A stretch of 64,000 nt of DNA from Micromonospora_G sp040676775 (GCF_040676775.1 NZ_JBFAPP010000001.1:124001-188000); one strand, 5' to 3'; counted from the stretch's first letter, positions 23,323 to 32,372 are shown. Numbers and translations are program-made. Notes: generated by a model not told the origin, from the sequence alone.

Positions 23323-24416
23323 CGGTGGTCGCCTCCGGGCGATCGCTGGGCGGAAAGTTGGGCGAAGTCGGATCCGTGGGCGAAGTCGGATCCGTGGGCG
23401 AAGTCGGATCCGTGGGCGAAGTCGGATCCGTGGTCGGGGTCGGATCGGTGGGCGGAGATGGTGAGTTGCCAGCGGACCTCGCCACCTGCCGGTACGACGG
23501 CGACAGCCGCATCGGGACCGCCCTCGGAGCGGTCGAAGACGGTGCCGAGCATGGGTTCGACGCCGATGCTGCGGTACGGGCGCTCGGCGGGCCAGCCGCG
23601 CAGGTTGCGCCACAGGGCGGTGGAGCGGGGCTGGTCGGCGCAGTCGAGTCGGAGGGTGAGGGTGTCCGTACCGTCGACCACCCGTACCTCGGCGCAGCCG
23701 ACGAGTACGGCACCGACGGCGGTGCCGTCGTCCGGGCCGAGCCGGTGCAGCGGCAGTCCTTCCGGTTCGGGCCAGGGGGCGCTGTGCCACGGCCGGCCCC
23801 CCGGCCATCCACCATGGCCCGGCAGCCCGCCGGAATCATCCGGCACCGCAGCGCGCGCCACCGCCGAGGGCGCCCCCACCGAGGGCGCCCCCGCCGAGCG
23901 GACCACCGCCGAGGGCGCCCTCACCGAGGACGCCACCGCCGAGCGGACCAGTTCGGCGGCTTCCGGGTAGAGCCGGGTCGGGGTGCCGGCGGGCGCCACC
24001 AGCCGGGCTTCGGGGCCGAGGTCGAGCAGGGCGTGCGCGGCCCAGACGAACCGGTATCCGGGGGCGGCTCGCAGCCGGTAGTCGGCCACCACCACACCGC
24101 CCTCGTCGGTCAACCGACGGGTGAGCGTGAAGTCGGGACACTCGACGGTGGCGGTCCCGGGGCCGGTCACACGCCAGGGGCGGGACCAGGCGTCGCCGTG
24201 GTCCGGTGTGCCCCGCACGGTCGGCACGCACTCCTCCAGCCCGCCCGCGTCCACGAACGGGTCGCCGGGAAGAACCTGGTCACGGCCACCGTCGGGACCG
24301 GTCCAGAGCCACTGCCGACCCCCACCGGCAATGCTGGTCCACCGCCCGCCGAGGCGGTGGTCGTACGTCACCCGCAACGGGATCGGCACTGCCGGGGCCG
24401 ATGACCTGGTCACCAT
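23319..24416 (-). CDS. aldose 1-epimerase-like protein with inserted repeats
   Basis: 365 residues with a galactose-mutarotase-like supersandwich. VTYDHRLGGRWTSIAGGGRQWLWT, LEECVPTVRGTPDHGDAWSRPW and SIGVEPMLG match divergent aldose-epimerase-like proteins found in sugar operons. It may interconvert anomers of the imported hexose for the dehydrogenase. Two insertions are unusual: an Ala/Ser/Val-rich stretch with repeats of the type SAVVRSAGAPSVGAPSA at about 158-190, and a C-terminal tail with four HGSDFA units made by an 18-base tandem repeat (23361-23450). ATG at 24416 overlaps the dehydratase gene by 7 bases. Confidence 0.7.
   Translation of the reverse strand: MVTRSSAPAVPIPLRVTYDHRLGGRWTSIAGGGRQWLWTGPDGGRDQVLPGDPFVDAGGLEECVPTVRGTPDHGDAWSRPWRVTGPGTATVECPDFTLTRRLTDEGGVVVADYRLRAAPGYRFVWAAHALLDLGPEARLVAPAGTPTRLYPEAAELVRSAVASSVRAPSAVVRSAGAPSVGAPSAVARAAVPDDSGGLPGHGGWPGGRPWHSAPWPEPEGLPLHRLGPDDGTAVGAVLVGCAEVRVVDGTDTLTLRLDCADQPRSTALWRNLRGWPAERPYRSIGVEPMLGTVFDRSEGGPDAAVAVVPAGGEVRWQLTISAHRSDPDHGSDFAHGSDFAHGSDFAHGSDFAQLSAQRSPGGDHR
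23361..23450. repeat. 18-base tandem repeat in the 3' end of the epimerase gene
   Basis: Four identical copies of ggcgaagtcggatccgtg (23361-23432) plus a fifth diverged copy. The perfect identity of the copies indicates recent expansion. The frame is kept, giving repeated HGSDFA in the protein. Confidence 0.92.
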
Positions 24417-25555
24417 TCGGCGAAGGATCCGTCGTCGTGCCGCCAGACCGGGTTGCGCCAGGCATGCCCCTCCCGCGCGGCGGACCGGACCGCCACCTCG
24501 TCGACGGTGACGCCGAGGCCGGGTCCCTCCGGTCGGCGGATGTGCCCGTCGACGAAACGGAACGGCTCCGGGTCGACCACGTAGTCGAGCAGTTCGGCGC
24601 CGCCGTGGTAGTGCATGCCGATGCTCTGTTCCTGGATCAGGAAGTTGGGGGTGGCGAAGGCGATCTGGAGGCTGGCGGCGAGCGCGATCGGCCCGAGCGG
24701 GCAGTGCGGGGCGAGCACCGCGCCGTACGGCTCGGCCATCGCGCCGATTCGACGTACCTCGGAGATGCCGCCGGCATGGGACAGGTCCGGTTGCAGCACC
24801 GCGACCCCGGCCTGCAGCGGGGTGAGGAACTCGGCCCGGCCGAAGAGCCGCTCACCGGTGGCGACCGGCACCGGCGAGGCGGTGACGACGTCGTGCAGCA
24901 GGTGGCCCTGTTCGGGCAGCAGGGGTTCCTCGACGAAGAGCGGGTGGAACGGGGCGAGTTCCGGCAGGATGCGGCGGGCTCCGGCGGCGGTGGCCCGGCC
25001 GTGGAAGTCGATGGCGACATCGCGGTGTTCGCCGAGCACCTCGCGGGCGGCGGCGACCCGCCGGACCACCCCGGCCACCTCGGCGGCGGTGGGGATGGCG
25101 GAGAGCTGGCCGGAGGCGTTCATCTTCACCGCGGTCATGCCGGCGGCGACCTGGGCGGCGATCGCGTCGGCGACCTCGTTCGGGTCGTCCCCGCCGACCC
25201 AGGAGTAGATCCGGACCCGGTCCCGGACCGGGCCGCCGAGCAGGGCGTGCACCGGGGCGCCGTACGCCTTGCCGGCGATGTCCCAGAGTGCCTGGTCGAG
25301 GCCGGCGACGGCGCTGGAGAGCACCGGCCCGCCCCGGTAGAAGCCGCCCTTGGTGAGCACCTGCCAGTGCTGTTCGATCCGCAGTGGGTCCTCACCGATC
25401 AGGTACTCGGAGAGCACCTCGACCGCGCTGCGTACCACTTCCGCGCGCCCCTCCACCACGGGCTCGCCCCACCCGATCAACCCTTCGTCGGTCTCCACCC
25501 GGCAGAACAGCCACCGGGGCGGGACGAGGAAGGTTTCGATTCGGCTGATCTTCAC
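24410..25555 (-). CDS. mandelate racemase/enolase-family sugar-acid dehydratase (galactonate dehydratase-like)
   Basis: 381 residues, full length for DgoD-type enzymes. The N-terminal capping domain (LFCRVETDEGLIGWGEP) is followed by the barrel with metal ligands in DFHGR (near 190), LFVEEPLLPE and ATGERLFGR, and QPDLSHAGGI. The catalytic His lies in LAPHCPLGPIALAAS (near 290). These motifs are those of D-galactonate dehydratases, producing 2-keto-3-deoxygalactonate. The identity is strongly supported by the operon. ATG at 25555 overlaps the stop of the GntR gene (ATGA). Confidence 0.88.
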   Translation of the reverse strand: MKISRIETFLVPPRWLFCRVETDEGLIGWGEPVVEGRAEVVRSAVEVLSEYLIGEDPLRIEQHWQVLTKGGFYRGGPVLSSAVAGLDQALWDIAGKAYGAPVHALLGGPVRDRVRIYSWVGGDDPNEVADAIAAQVAAGMTAVKMNASGQLSAIPTAAEVAGVVRRVAAAREVLGEHRDVAIDFHGRATAAGARRILPELAPFHPLFVEEPLLPEQGHLLHDVVTASPVPVATGERLFGRAEFLTPLQAGVAVLQPDLSHAGGISEVRRIGAMAEPYGAVLAPHCPLGPIALAASLQIAFATPNFLIQEQSIGMHYHGGAELLDYVVDPEPFRFVDGHIRRPEGPGLGVTVDEVAVRSAAREGHAWRNPVWRHDDGSFAEW

Positions 25556-26262
25556 CGGGTGCCTTTCTGTTGACGTACCTTTTCGACGTCCCGGACGGCC
25601 TTGTCCAGCAGTCCGCGCATGGCCTGTTCGGCACCGGCGCTGTCGCCGGCCCGGATGGCGTCGACCACCGCGCGGTGGCTGGGTACCGGGTCGTCGTACT
25701 GCTCGACGCCGTGCACGAGGCGGTCACGTTCGGCGAGGCCGGTCTCCATCACCACCTCCATCCGCACCAGCAGCTCGTTGTGGGTGGCGGCGAGCAGCGC
25801 GCGGTGGAAGGTGAGGTCGGCGCCGACCGCGGCCACCGGGTCACCCTCGGCGGCGGACATCTCGGCCAGCGCGCCGTCGAGGCTGTCCAGGTCGGCCGCG
25901 ACGGCCCTGGTGGCGGCGAGCCGGGCGGCGGCCGGTTCGATGATGCTGCGCACCTCGTGCAGCGCGTCGAGCAGGCGCGGGTCGGCGCCGTCGGCGAACT
26001 GCCAGCGGATGACGTCGCCGTCGAGCAGGTTCCAGTCCGACCGGGGCCGGACGAAGGTGCCGCGCTTCTGCCGGGCGTCGACCATGCCCTTGGCGGTGAG
26101 CACCTTGAGCGCCTCGCGCAGCACGGTGAGACTGACGTCGAGCTCCTGTTGGAGGGCGGCGAGGTTGAGGGTCGCGCCCTCGGCGATCTCGCCGGCCAGG
26201 ATGCGTCGGGCCAGGACCTCGACGGTCTGGCCATGGATGCCGCGGCGTGCGTACTGTGCCAA
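25552..26262 (-). CDS. GntR-family regulator with FCD ligand domain
   Basis: 236 residues. A winged helix-turn-helix at about 10-75 (LNLAALQQELDVSLTVLREALKVLTAKGMV) is followed by an FCD domain (about 95-225) whose metal-binding residues appear in DLTFHRALLAATHN and PSHRAVVDAI. It probably senses a sugar acid such as galactonate or KDGal and represses the two divergent operons, as DgoR does in enterobacteria. It lies between the SDR (37-base gap) and the dehydratase (ATGA overlap). Confidence 0.88.
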   Translation of the reverse strand: MAQYARRGIHGQTVEVLARRILAGEIAEGATLNLAALQQELDVSLTVLREALKVLTAKGMVDARQKRGTFVRPRSDWNLLDGDVIRWQFADGADPRLLDALHEVRSIIEPAAARLAATRAVAADLDSLDGALAEMSAAEGDPVAAVGADLTFHRALLAATHNELLVRMEVVMETGLAERDRLVHGVEQYDDPVPSHRAVVDAIRAGDSAGAEQAMRGLLDKAVRDVEKVRQQKGTR

Positions 26263-26299
26263 TGCTCTGGGTGCCTTCTCGCTCGTCAGGATCGATTTT

Positions 26300-27046
26300 T
26301 CAGGCCGAGGCTTTCACCGCGGTCCAGCCGCCGTCCACCACCAGGCTGGTGCCGGTGACGTAGGCGGCGTCTGGTGAGGCGAGGAAGGCCACGGTGGCGG
26401 CCACCTCGTCCGGGGTGCCGAACCTGCCGGCGACCGTCTGGGCGACGCTACGCGCTCTGTCCTCTTCGGACACACGATCCCATGCGGCGGTGAAGATCGG
26501 GCCGGGCAGCACGCTGTTCACCCGTACCTCCGGGCCGTACTCCACGGCGAGCTGGCGGCCGAGGGAGACCAGGCCGCCCTTGGCCGCCGCGTAGGCCGGA
26601 TGTCCGGGCAACCCCACGAGCGCGTGTACGGAGGAGACGATCACGACCGCGCCCCGGTTCGCCCGCAGGTCGGGCAGGCAGGCGCGGACGCCGAGGAAGG
26701 TGCCGGTCAGGCAGACCGAGATCTGCCGGTCCCAGGATTCGCGGCTGGTCTCGTGCGCGGGTGCCACCTCGTTGAGGTGGGCGTTGCTGACCAGGATGTC
26801 CACCGGCCCGAGGCGGTCGCGTACGGCGGTCACGGCAGCGGTCCAGCCGTCCTCGTCGGCCACGTCGGACATCACCGAATGTGCGCGCCCACCGGCCGCC
26901 CTGATCTCCTCGGCGAGCGGCTCCGAGTCGCGCAGGTCGGTGAGTCCGACCGCCGCTCCTTCGGCAGCGAGCCGCCGGGCAACAGCCGCCCCGATGCCGC
27001 CAATTGCCCCTGTGACCAGGGCAACCTTGCCTTCAAGCCGTCGCAT
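26300..27046 (-). CDS. SDR-family dehydrogenase, probably galactose/aldose 1-dehydrogenase
   Basis: 248 residues, a classical short-chain dehydrogenase: NAD(P)-binding TGAIGGIGAAVA near 13, acidic residue after the second strand in LTDLRD (suggests NAD), SNAH in place of NNAG, catalytic Ser in VIVSSVHALVG, Tyr and Lys in HPAYAAAKGG, and the C-terminal VTGTSLVVDGGW. As first gene of the operon it should oxidise the free sugar to its lactone. The sugar specificity is inferred from the downstream enzymes only. ATG at 27046 (with GGTGAG 7 bases upstream) is preferred over GTG at 27058. Confidence 0.8.
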   Translation of the reverse strand: MRRLEGKVALVTGAIGGIGAAVARRLAAEGAAVGLTDLRDSEPLAEEIRAAGGRAHSVMSDVADEDGWTAAVTAVRDRLGPVDILVSNAHLNEVAPAHETSRESWDRQISVCLTGTFLGVRACLPDLRANRGAVVIVSSVHALVGLPGHPAYAAAKGGLVSLGRQLAVEYGPEVRVNSVLPGPIFTAAWDRVSEEDRARSVAQTVAGRFGTPDEVAATVAFLASPDAAYVTGTSLVVDGGWTAVKASA

Positions 27047-27208
27047 ATGCTGGCTCACCGTCCGCCGAACCTCGATGATCAAATCATTAATTACGAAGAA
27101 ATCTTGACAGTCGCCGGCCCCAGATGCAACCTTCTGATCACACCGTTTACAGGACCGACACACCGCGATCCGTGACGCATCGTGTCGTTGAGGAAGGGAC
27201 ACACCCCC
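27047..27208. promoter_or_regulatory. divergent control region of the galactoside locus
   Basis: This 162-base gap holds an AT-rich island (27075-27110) very unlike its surroundings. It contains the palindrome ATGATCAAATCAT at 27075-27087, TTAATTA near 27088 and TTGACA at 27104-27109, a likely -35 box of the plus-strand operon, although the -10 box is poor. The GntR protein is the natural candidate to bind here and control both sides. Confidence 0.55.
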
Positions 27209-28504
27209 GTGAGCGACTTCGACCCCAGTCGTCGCCGGTTCCTTGGGCACGTCGGCCTCGCCGGCCTGGGCGTGCTCGGAGCGGGCAGCCTGGTCGGCTG
27301 CGCCAGTTCCGCCAGCAGCCCCGGCGGAAGCGGTAGCGCCACCGGGCCGATCACCCTCCAGTCGAACCTCTCCTCCCCGCAGGCCAAGGCCGCGATGGAG
27401 AAGATCATCGAGAACTTCAACAAGCAGGGCAAGGGCACCGCGACGCTGAACACCATCGCGTCCGAGACCTACCGCACCCAGCTACCGACGTACCTGACCT
27501 CGGCCAACCCGCCGGACCTCTACACCTGGTACGCCGGCTCCGTCGCCAACGACTACGCCAGCAAGAACCTCCTGCTGGACGTCTCCGACGTGTGGCAGGG
27601 CATGTCGGACTACCCCGAGTCGCTGCGCACCCTCTCCACCGACGCCTCCGGCAAGAAGATCTTCGTGCCGATGAACAACTACTGGTGGGGCTTCTTCTAC
27701 CGCAAGTCGAACTTCGCCAAGTGGGGCGTACAGGAGCCGAAGACCTGGGCCGAGTTCATCACGCTCTGCCAGACCCTCCAGGGCAAGGGCATCCCGCCGA
27801 TCGGCATCGGACTCGGCGACACCCCGTGGGTCGCCTCGGCCTGGTTCGACTACCTCAACATCCGGATCAACGGGGCACCGTTCCACCGTGAGCTGCTCGC
27901 CGGCAAGCAGCGCTTCGACGACCCGAAGGTCAAGGCGGTCCTGGAGAAGTGGCGCGAGGTGCTGCCGTACTTCGACCCCAAGGGCAAGGCGTACCCGTTC
28001 CAGGAGGCGACCACCGCGCTGCTCGCGGGCAAGACCGGCATGTTCCTGATCGGCACCTTCTTCGCCGACGCCGCCCCGAAGGACGCCCTCGGCGACCTCG
28101 ACTTCTTCCGCTTCCCGATCATCGACCCGGCGGTGCCGGTGGCCGAGGAGGCACCGACCGACGGCTTCTTCGCCAGCGCCAAGGCCGGCAACCCGACCGG
28201 CACCAAGGCACTGCTCACCTACCTGGCCTCCGTGGAGGCGCAGGAGGCGTACGTCGCGGCCAGCGCGGGCATCGTGTTGCCGGCCAACCCGAAGGCCAAG
28301 GCGTCCGACTCGCCGCTGGTGGTGAAGGGCAAGGCGATGTTGGACAGCGCCAAGGAACTCACCCAGTTCTTCAACCGCGACTCCAGTGACGCCCTCCAGC
28401 CCACCGCGGACACCGCGCTGACCAAGTTCATCGACAAGCCCGACCAGATCGACGCGATCCTGCGCGAATGGCAGGCCGGAGCCGAGAAGGTCTTCAAGGG
28501 CTGA
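27209..28504 (+). CDS. sugar ABC transporter substrate-binding lipoprotein
   Basis: 431 residues. GTG at 27209 is chosen because GAGGAAGGGA ends 9 bases upstream. A twin-arginine signal (PSRRRFLGHVGLAGLGVL) ends in the lipobox LVGC, so the protein is exported folded and anchored to the membrane. The mature part is a family 1 (CUT1) extracellular solute-binding protein of the usual size. With the two permeases and alpha-galactosidase behind it, the ligand is probably an alpha-galactoside or galactose oligomer. The stop overlaps the next start as TGATG. Confidence 0.9.
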   Translation: MSDFDPSRRRFLGHVGLAGLGVLGAGSLVGCASSASSPGGSGSATGPITLQSNLSSPQAKAAMEKIIENFNKQGKGTATLNTIASETYRTQLPTYLTSANPPDLYTWYAGSVANDYASKNLLLDVSDVWQGMSDYPESLRTLSTDASGKKIFVPMNNYWWGFFYRKSNFAKWGVQEPKTWAEFITLCQTLQGKGIPPIGIGLGDTPWVASAWFDYLNIRINGAPFHRELLAGKQRFDDPKVKAVLEKWREVLPYFDPKGKAYPFQEATTALLAGKTGMFLIGTFFADAAPKDALGDLDFFRFPIIDPAVPVAEEAPTDGFFASAKAGNPTGTKALLTYLASVEAQEAYVAASAGIVLPANPKAKASDSPLVVKGKAMLDSAKELTQFFNRDSSDALQPTADTALTKFIDKPDQIDAILREWQAGAEKVFKG

Positions 28505-29442
28505 TGACTTCCGTCGACGAGCGGGTGCTGGCGCCGGACGCGCCGGCACCGGCCAGCACCCGCTGGCGGCGGCGACGGGGCAAGCCCCTGTCGCCGCTGC
28601 TGGTGGCCTTCGTACTCGTACCCTTCGCGGTCGAGAGCATCTGGGTGTTCTGGCCCGCCCTACAGGGATTCTGGTTCTCGCTGACCCGGTGGGACGGGCT
28701 GGAGCCGCCCACGTACATCGGCTTCGACAACTACGCGGAGCTGGCCGGCGACGCGACCTTCCGGGGTGCGCTGCTCAACACCGTGCTCTGGCTCGTCCTC
28801 TTCGGCGGCCTGTCGGTCCTCGGCGGGTTCGGGATGGCGCTGCTGTTGCAGCGGGAACGGCGCGGGGTGGGCTTCTACCGCGCCGCGCTCTTCACCCCGG
28901 TCGTCTTCTCGCTGGTGGTGACGGCGCTGGTCTGGCGGGTCTTCTACCAGCCGGACGGGGTCGCCGACGAACTGTTGCGCGCGGTCGGGCTGGAGCACCT
29001 GATCCGGCCCTGGCTCGCCGACCCGGACACCGCCCTGTACGCGGTGATCCTGCCCGCCCTGTGGCGGCAGATCGGCTACGTCATGGTGCTGTTCCTGGCC
29101 GGGCTGAAGGCGATCGACCCCGCGCTGCACGAGGCGGCCAAGATGGACGGCGCCAACAACTGGCAGCGGCTGTGGAACGTGACGATCCCCCAGCTGCGCG
29201 GCGTCAACGCGGTGGTGCTGTCGGTCATCGTGATCGACTCGCTGCGGTCGTTCGACATCGTCTGGGCGTTGACCCGCGGCGGGCCGTACCACTCGTCGGA
29301 ACTGCTGAGCACCTACATGTACTCGACCGCGTTCCAGAGCCTGCGGCTGGGTTACGCGTCCGCGATCGCCGTGGTCATCTTCGTGCTCGCGCTCGCCGTC
29401 ATCCTCGGCTACCTGGTACGCGCGTTCCGGGAGGACGCATGA
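28504..29442 (+). CDS. sugar ABC transporter permease 1 (MalF-like)
   Basis: 312 residues with six transmembrane helices. The cytoplasmic EAA loop EAAKMDGANNWQRLWNVTIPQL near 217 contacts the ATPase. The N-terminal 35 residues are a charged cytoplasmic tail (RWRRRRGKP). It is coupled to the binding protein (TGATG) and to the second permease (ATGA). Confidence 0.9.
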   Translation: MTSVDERVLAPDAPAPASTRWRRRRGKPLSPLLVAFVLVPFAVESIWVFWPALQGFWFSLTRWDGLEPPTYIGFDNYAELAGDATFRGALLNTVLWLVLFGGLSVLGGFGMALLLQRERRGVGFYRAALFTPVVFSLVVTALVWRVFYQPDGVADELLRAVGLEHLIRPWLADPDTALYAVILPALWRQIGYVMVLFLAGLKAIDPALHEAAKMDGANNWQRLWNVTIPQLRGVNAVVLSVIVIDSLRSFDIVWALTRGGPYHSSELLSTYMYSTAFQSLRLGYASAIAVVIFVLALAVILGYLVRAFREDA

Positions 29443-30263
29443 TCCGCGCACTGCGCACCGGCTCGTTCCACCTCGGCATGAGCCTGCTGTCGCTGCTCTG
29501 GCTGGCCCCGATCCTCTGGGTGGTGGTGATGTCGACGCGTACGTTCGACGACATCGCCGCCAACGGGGTCGGCAGCCTGCCGCACTCGTTCACGCTGGAC
29601 ACGTACCGCCAGGCCTGGACCGACGGCGGCGAGCTGCGCGCCCTGATCAACAGCATGCTGGTCACCGTGCCGGCGGTCGCCCTCAGCCTGGTCCTCGCGG
29701 CGCTGGCGGCGTTCGCGCTGGCCCGCTTCCGGATCCCCGGCCGGCGCACGATCCTGCTGCTGATGCTCGCCGGAAACCTGCTGCCACCGCAGATCCTGCT
29801 CATCCCGGTGAGCAAGTTCAGCGAGCTGACCGGCACCTTCGACACCCTGTACGCGCTGATCGCGGTGCAGGTCGGCTTCGGGCTCGGCTTCTACACGTTC
29901 GTGCTGCACGGCTTCATGCGCGACCTGCCGAACGAGATCCAGGAGGCGGCCACCATCGACGGCGCCGGACCGGGGCAGATCTTCGCCCGGGTGATCCTGC
30001 CGCTGACCCGACCGGCGCTCGCCGCGCTCGGCGCGCTCTCCTTCACCTGGATCTTCAACGACCTGCTCTGGGCGATCACGGTGCTGCGTACCGACGACAA
30101 CATGCCGGTCACCCCGGCCCTGCTCGCGTTGCAGGGGCAGTTCGTGTCGTCCTGGAACGTCATCGCCGCCGGTACGGTCATCGCCGCGGTGCCGACCCTG
30201 CTGGTGTTCCTGCGCTTCCAGCGCCACTTCGTGTCCGGCCTCGCGATCGGAGCGGTCAAGTGA
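29439..30263 (+). CDS. sugar ABC transporter permease 2 (MalG-like)
   Basis: 274 residues, six transmembrane helices and the EAA loop EAATIDGAGPGQIFARVILPLTRPAL near 166. It forms the channel together with the preceding permease. No ATPase gene follows; the next gene is the GH36 enzyme, starting in a GTGA overlap. The energising subunit must come from elsewhere, probably an MsiK-type shared ATPase. Confidence 0.9.
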   Translation: MIRALRTGSFHLGMSLLSLLWLAPILWVVVMSTRTFDDIAANGVGSLPHSFTLDTYRQAWTDGGELRALINSMLVTVPAVALSLVLAALAAFALARFRIPGRRTILLLMLAGNLLPPQILLIPVSKFSELTGTFDTLYALIAVQVGFGLGFYTFVLHGFMRDLPNEIQEAATIDGAGPGQIFARVILPLTRPALAALGALSFTWIFNDLLWAITVLRTDDNMPVTPALLALQGQFVSSWNVIAAGTVIAAVPTLLVFLRFQRHFVSGLAIGAVK

Positions 30264-32365
30264 CAACGTTCGACAGTCGGACCCGACGGGTGTGGACGCT
30301 GCGGGGAGCGAGCACCGAGTACACCGTGGCGGTGCCGGAGGTGCCGGAACACGGGCGCTGGCTCGAACTCGTCGCCTGGGGTCCGCACGGCGTGGGCGAC
30401 GGCCCCTCGCCGGTCGGCTACGACGGACCGACCCCGTTCCTCACCGCCGGTGACGCCGCCCCGATCGAGTACGCCACCGACGCCAACCGCCCGTTCACCG
30501 GCCCGGATCTGGTGGTCGAGACGGCCACCGGCGACCGGAGGGTCTCCTGGCGGTGGAGTCACACCGAGGCCGACGCCGACCAGCGGCAACTCGCCGTCGG
30601 CTTCGCCGACCCGGTCACCGGGCTGCGCGCGGTGATCCGCTACGAGATACCGGCCGGCACCGACGTCGTACGCCGGTGGGTCGAGCTGACCAACGACGGC
30701 ACCGCAGCGCTGCGACTGGTCCGGGCCGGCTCGGCCGGGTTCTGCGTGCCCACGCCGCACGGCGCCCGGCTGAGTTACCAGTGGGGGCAGTGGGCCCAGG
30801 AGTTCCAGCTCGACCACGTCGACCTCGGCCACGGCGGCTTCACCATCGGCAGCGCACAGGGCGTGCCAGGACACCTCTACGTGCCCTGGCTCGCCGTGCG
30901 CGACAGCGCCGAGCCGGACGGCCCGACCTGGGGCATGGCGCTGGCCTGGACCGGTTCGTGGGAGATCAGCGCCGACCGGGACACCGGCGGCCTGACCCGG
31001 GTACGGGTCGGTCGGAACCTGCCCGACGGCCCGCTGGACCTGCCCGCCGGTGCCAGCCTCACCCTCCCGGTCGCCGCCGGTGCGTACAGCCCGGACGGGT
31101 TGGACGGGCTGGCCCGGGTCTGGCACGCCTACCAGCGTCAGCTCGCGGGCGAGCGGCTCGGCCCCCGGCCGGTGCTCTACAACTCGTGGGAGGCGACCTA
31201 CTTCGCGGTCGACGCGGACAACCAGCTCGCGCTGGCCCGGATCGCGGCCGACCTGGGTGTGGAGACGTTCGTGGTCGACGACGGCTGGTTCGTCGGACGG
31301 CCGGACGACCACGGCGGGCTCGGCGACTGGACCCCGGATCCGGCCAAGTTCCCGGCCGGCTTCGACAACTTCGTCAAAGACGTACGCGCGCTGGGCCTGA
31401 ACTTCGGGCTCTGGGTCGAACCGGAGTGCGTCAGCCCCCGCTCGAAGCTCTACGCCGAACACCCCGACTGGGTGTACGCGATCGACGGTCGACCGATCAC
31501 GCCGATCCGCAACCAGTACCTGCTCGACCTCGGTCGGCCCGAGGTCGCGGAGTTCGTCCACTCCACCGTGGATGGTCTGCTGCGCCGGCATGACATCAGC
31601 TACCTGAAGTGGGACTTCAACCGGCCGCGTACGGAACCGGGCCGGGGCGGCGCGGGTGCCCGGGTGGACCTCGACGGGGCGCACGTGGCGAACCTGCACC
31701 GGATCTACCAGGACCTGCGCCGGGACCACCCGCACGTGGTGATCGAGGCGTGTGCCGGTGGTGGTGCCCGTACCGACCTGGCGATGGCGGGTCTGTCCGA
31801 TGTGTTCTGGCCGAGTGACAACACCGGTCCGCTGGACCGGCTGGCGATCCAGTACGGCTTCCTGCACGCCAACGCGCCGCACCTGCTCAGCTCGTGGGTG
31901 ACCGACTCGCCCGGACTGTTCGACCCGCGTCCCCGGTCGCTGGCGTTCCGGTTCGTGCTGGCGATGGCCGGCGTGCTCGGCATCGGGGCCGACATCCGGC
32001 ACTGGAGCGCGGCGCAGCGTACGGAGGCCGCTGTCTGGATCGGCCGCTACAAGGAGATCCGCGAGATCGTCATGCACGGCACCGTGCACCTGGTCGGCGG
32101 GCCGGACCAGTCCCGCTGCGCGGTGCAGTACACCTCCCCGGACGGCGGCACGGTGGTCGTGCTGGCCTGGCACACCGGCCGGCTCGACGGGGCGGGACTG
32201 CTGCCGTCCCGCCCGGTCCGGTTGCCCCTGCGCGGGCTCGACCCGGCGGCCCGCTACCGGCACGACGAGCGGCTCTACTCGGGCAGCCACCTGCGAGCGG
32301 TGGGCCTCCCGGTGCACTGGACCGCGACCCACGACGCCGAACTGGCCGTCCTCCACCGCGCCTGA
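30260..32365 (+). CDS. GH36 alpha-galactosidase
   Basis: 701 residues, typical length for bacterial family 36 enzymes. An N-terminal beta-supersandwich (1-290) precedes the TIM barrel: YNSWEATYF near 312, VVDDGWFVGR near 337, the nucleophile Asp452 in YLKWDFNR and the acid/base Asp520 in FWPSDNTGPLDR. There is no signal peptide, so it acts in the cytoplasm on sugars brought in by the upstream transporter, releasing galactose for the divergent operon. It is the last gene of the transporter operon. Confidence 0.94.
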   Translation: MTTFDSRTRRVWTLRGASTEYTVAVPEVPEHGRWLELVAWGPHGVGDGPSPVGYDGPTPFLTAGDAAPIEYATDANRPFTGPDLVVETATGDRRVSWRWSHTEADADQRQLAVGFADPVTGLRAVIRYEIPAGTDVVRRWVELTNDGTAALRLVRAGSAGFCVPTPHGARLSYQWGQWAQEFQLDHVDLGHGGFTIGSAQGVPGHLYVPWLAVRDSAEPDGPTWGMALAWTGSWEISADRDTGGLTRVRVGRNLPDGPLDLPAGASLTLPVAAGAYSPDGLDGLARVWHAYQRQLAGERLGPRPVLYNSWEATYFAVDADNQLALARIAADLGVETFVVDDGWFVGRPDDHGGLGDWTPDPAKFPAGFDNFVKDVRALGLNFGLWVEPECVSPRSKLYAEHPDWVYAIDGRPITPIRNQYLLDLGRPEVAEFVHSTVDGLLRRHDISYLKWDFNRPRTEPGRGGAGARVDLDGAHVANLHRIYQDLRRDHPHVVIEACAGGGARTDLAMAGLSDVFWPSDNTGPLDRLAIQYGFLHANAPHLLSSWVTDSPGLFDPRPRSLAFRFVLAMAGVLGIGADIRHWSAAQRTEAAVWIGRYKEIREIVMHGTVHLVGGPDQSRCAVQYTSPDGGTVVVLAWHTGRLDGAGLLPSRPVRLPLRGLDPAARYRHDERLYSGSHLRAVGLPVHWTATHDAELAVLHRA

Positions 32366-32372
32366 CCCTTGG

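Noticed and set aside
23361..23450. Regular 18-base repeats that could suggest a CRISPR array
   Set aside because: The copies are directly adjacent without spacers, lie in frame inside a gene and have no cas genes nearby. This is a minisatellite.
27182..27208. GTG at 27182 as start of the sugar-binding protein
   Set aside because: The ribosome site GAGGAAGGGA lies inside this extension, and the twin-arginine signal fits a start at 27209.
29891..32356. 821-codon minus-strand frame opposite the GH36 gene
   Set aside because: It covers a clearly real alpha-galactosidase with intact catalytic residues on the other strand and has no recognisable domain.
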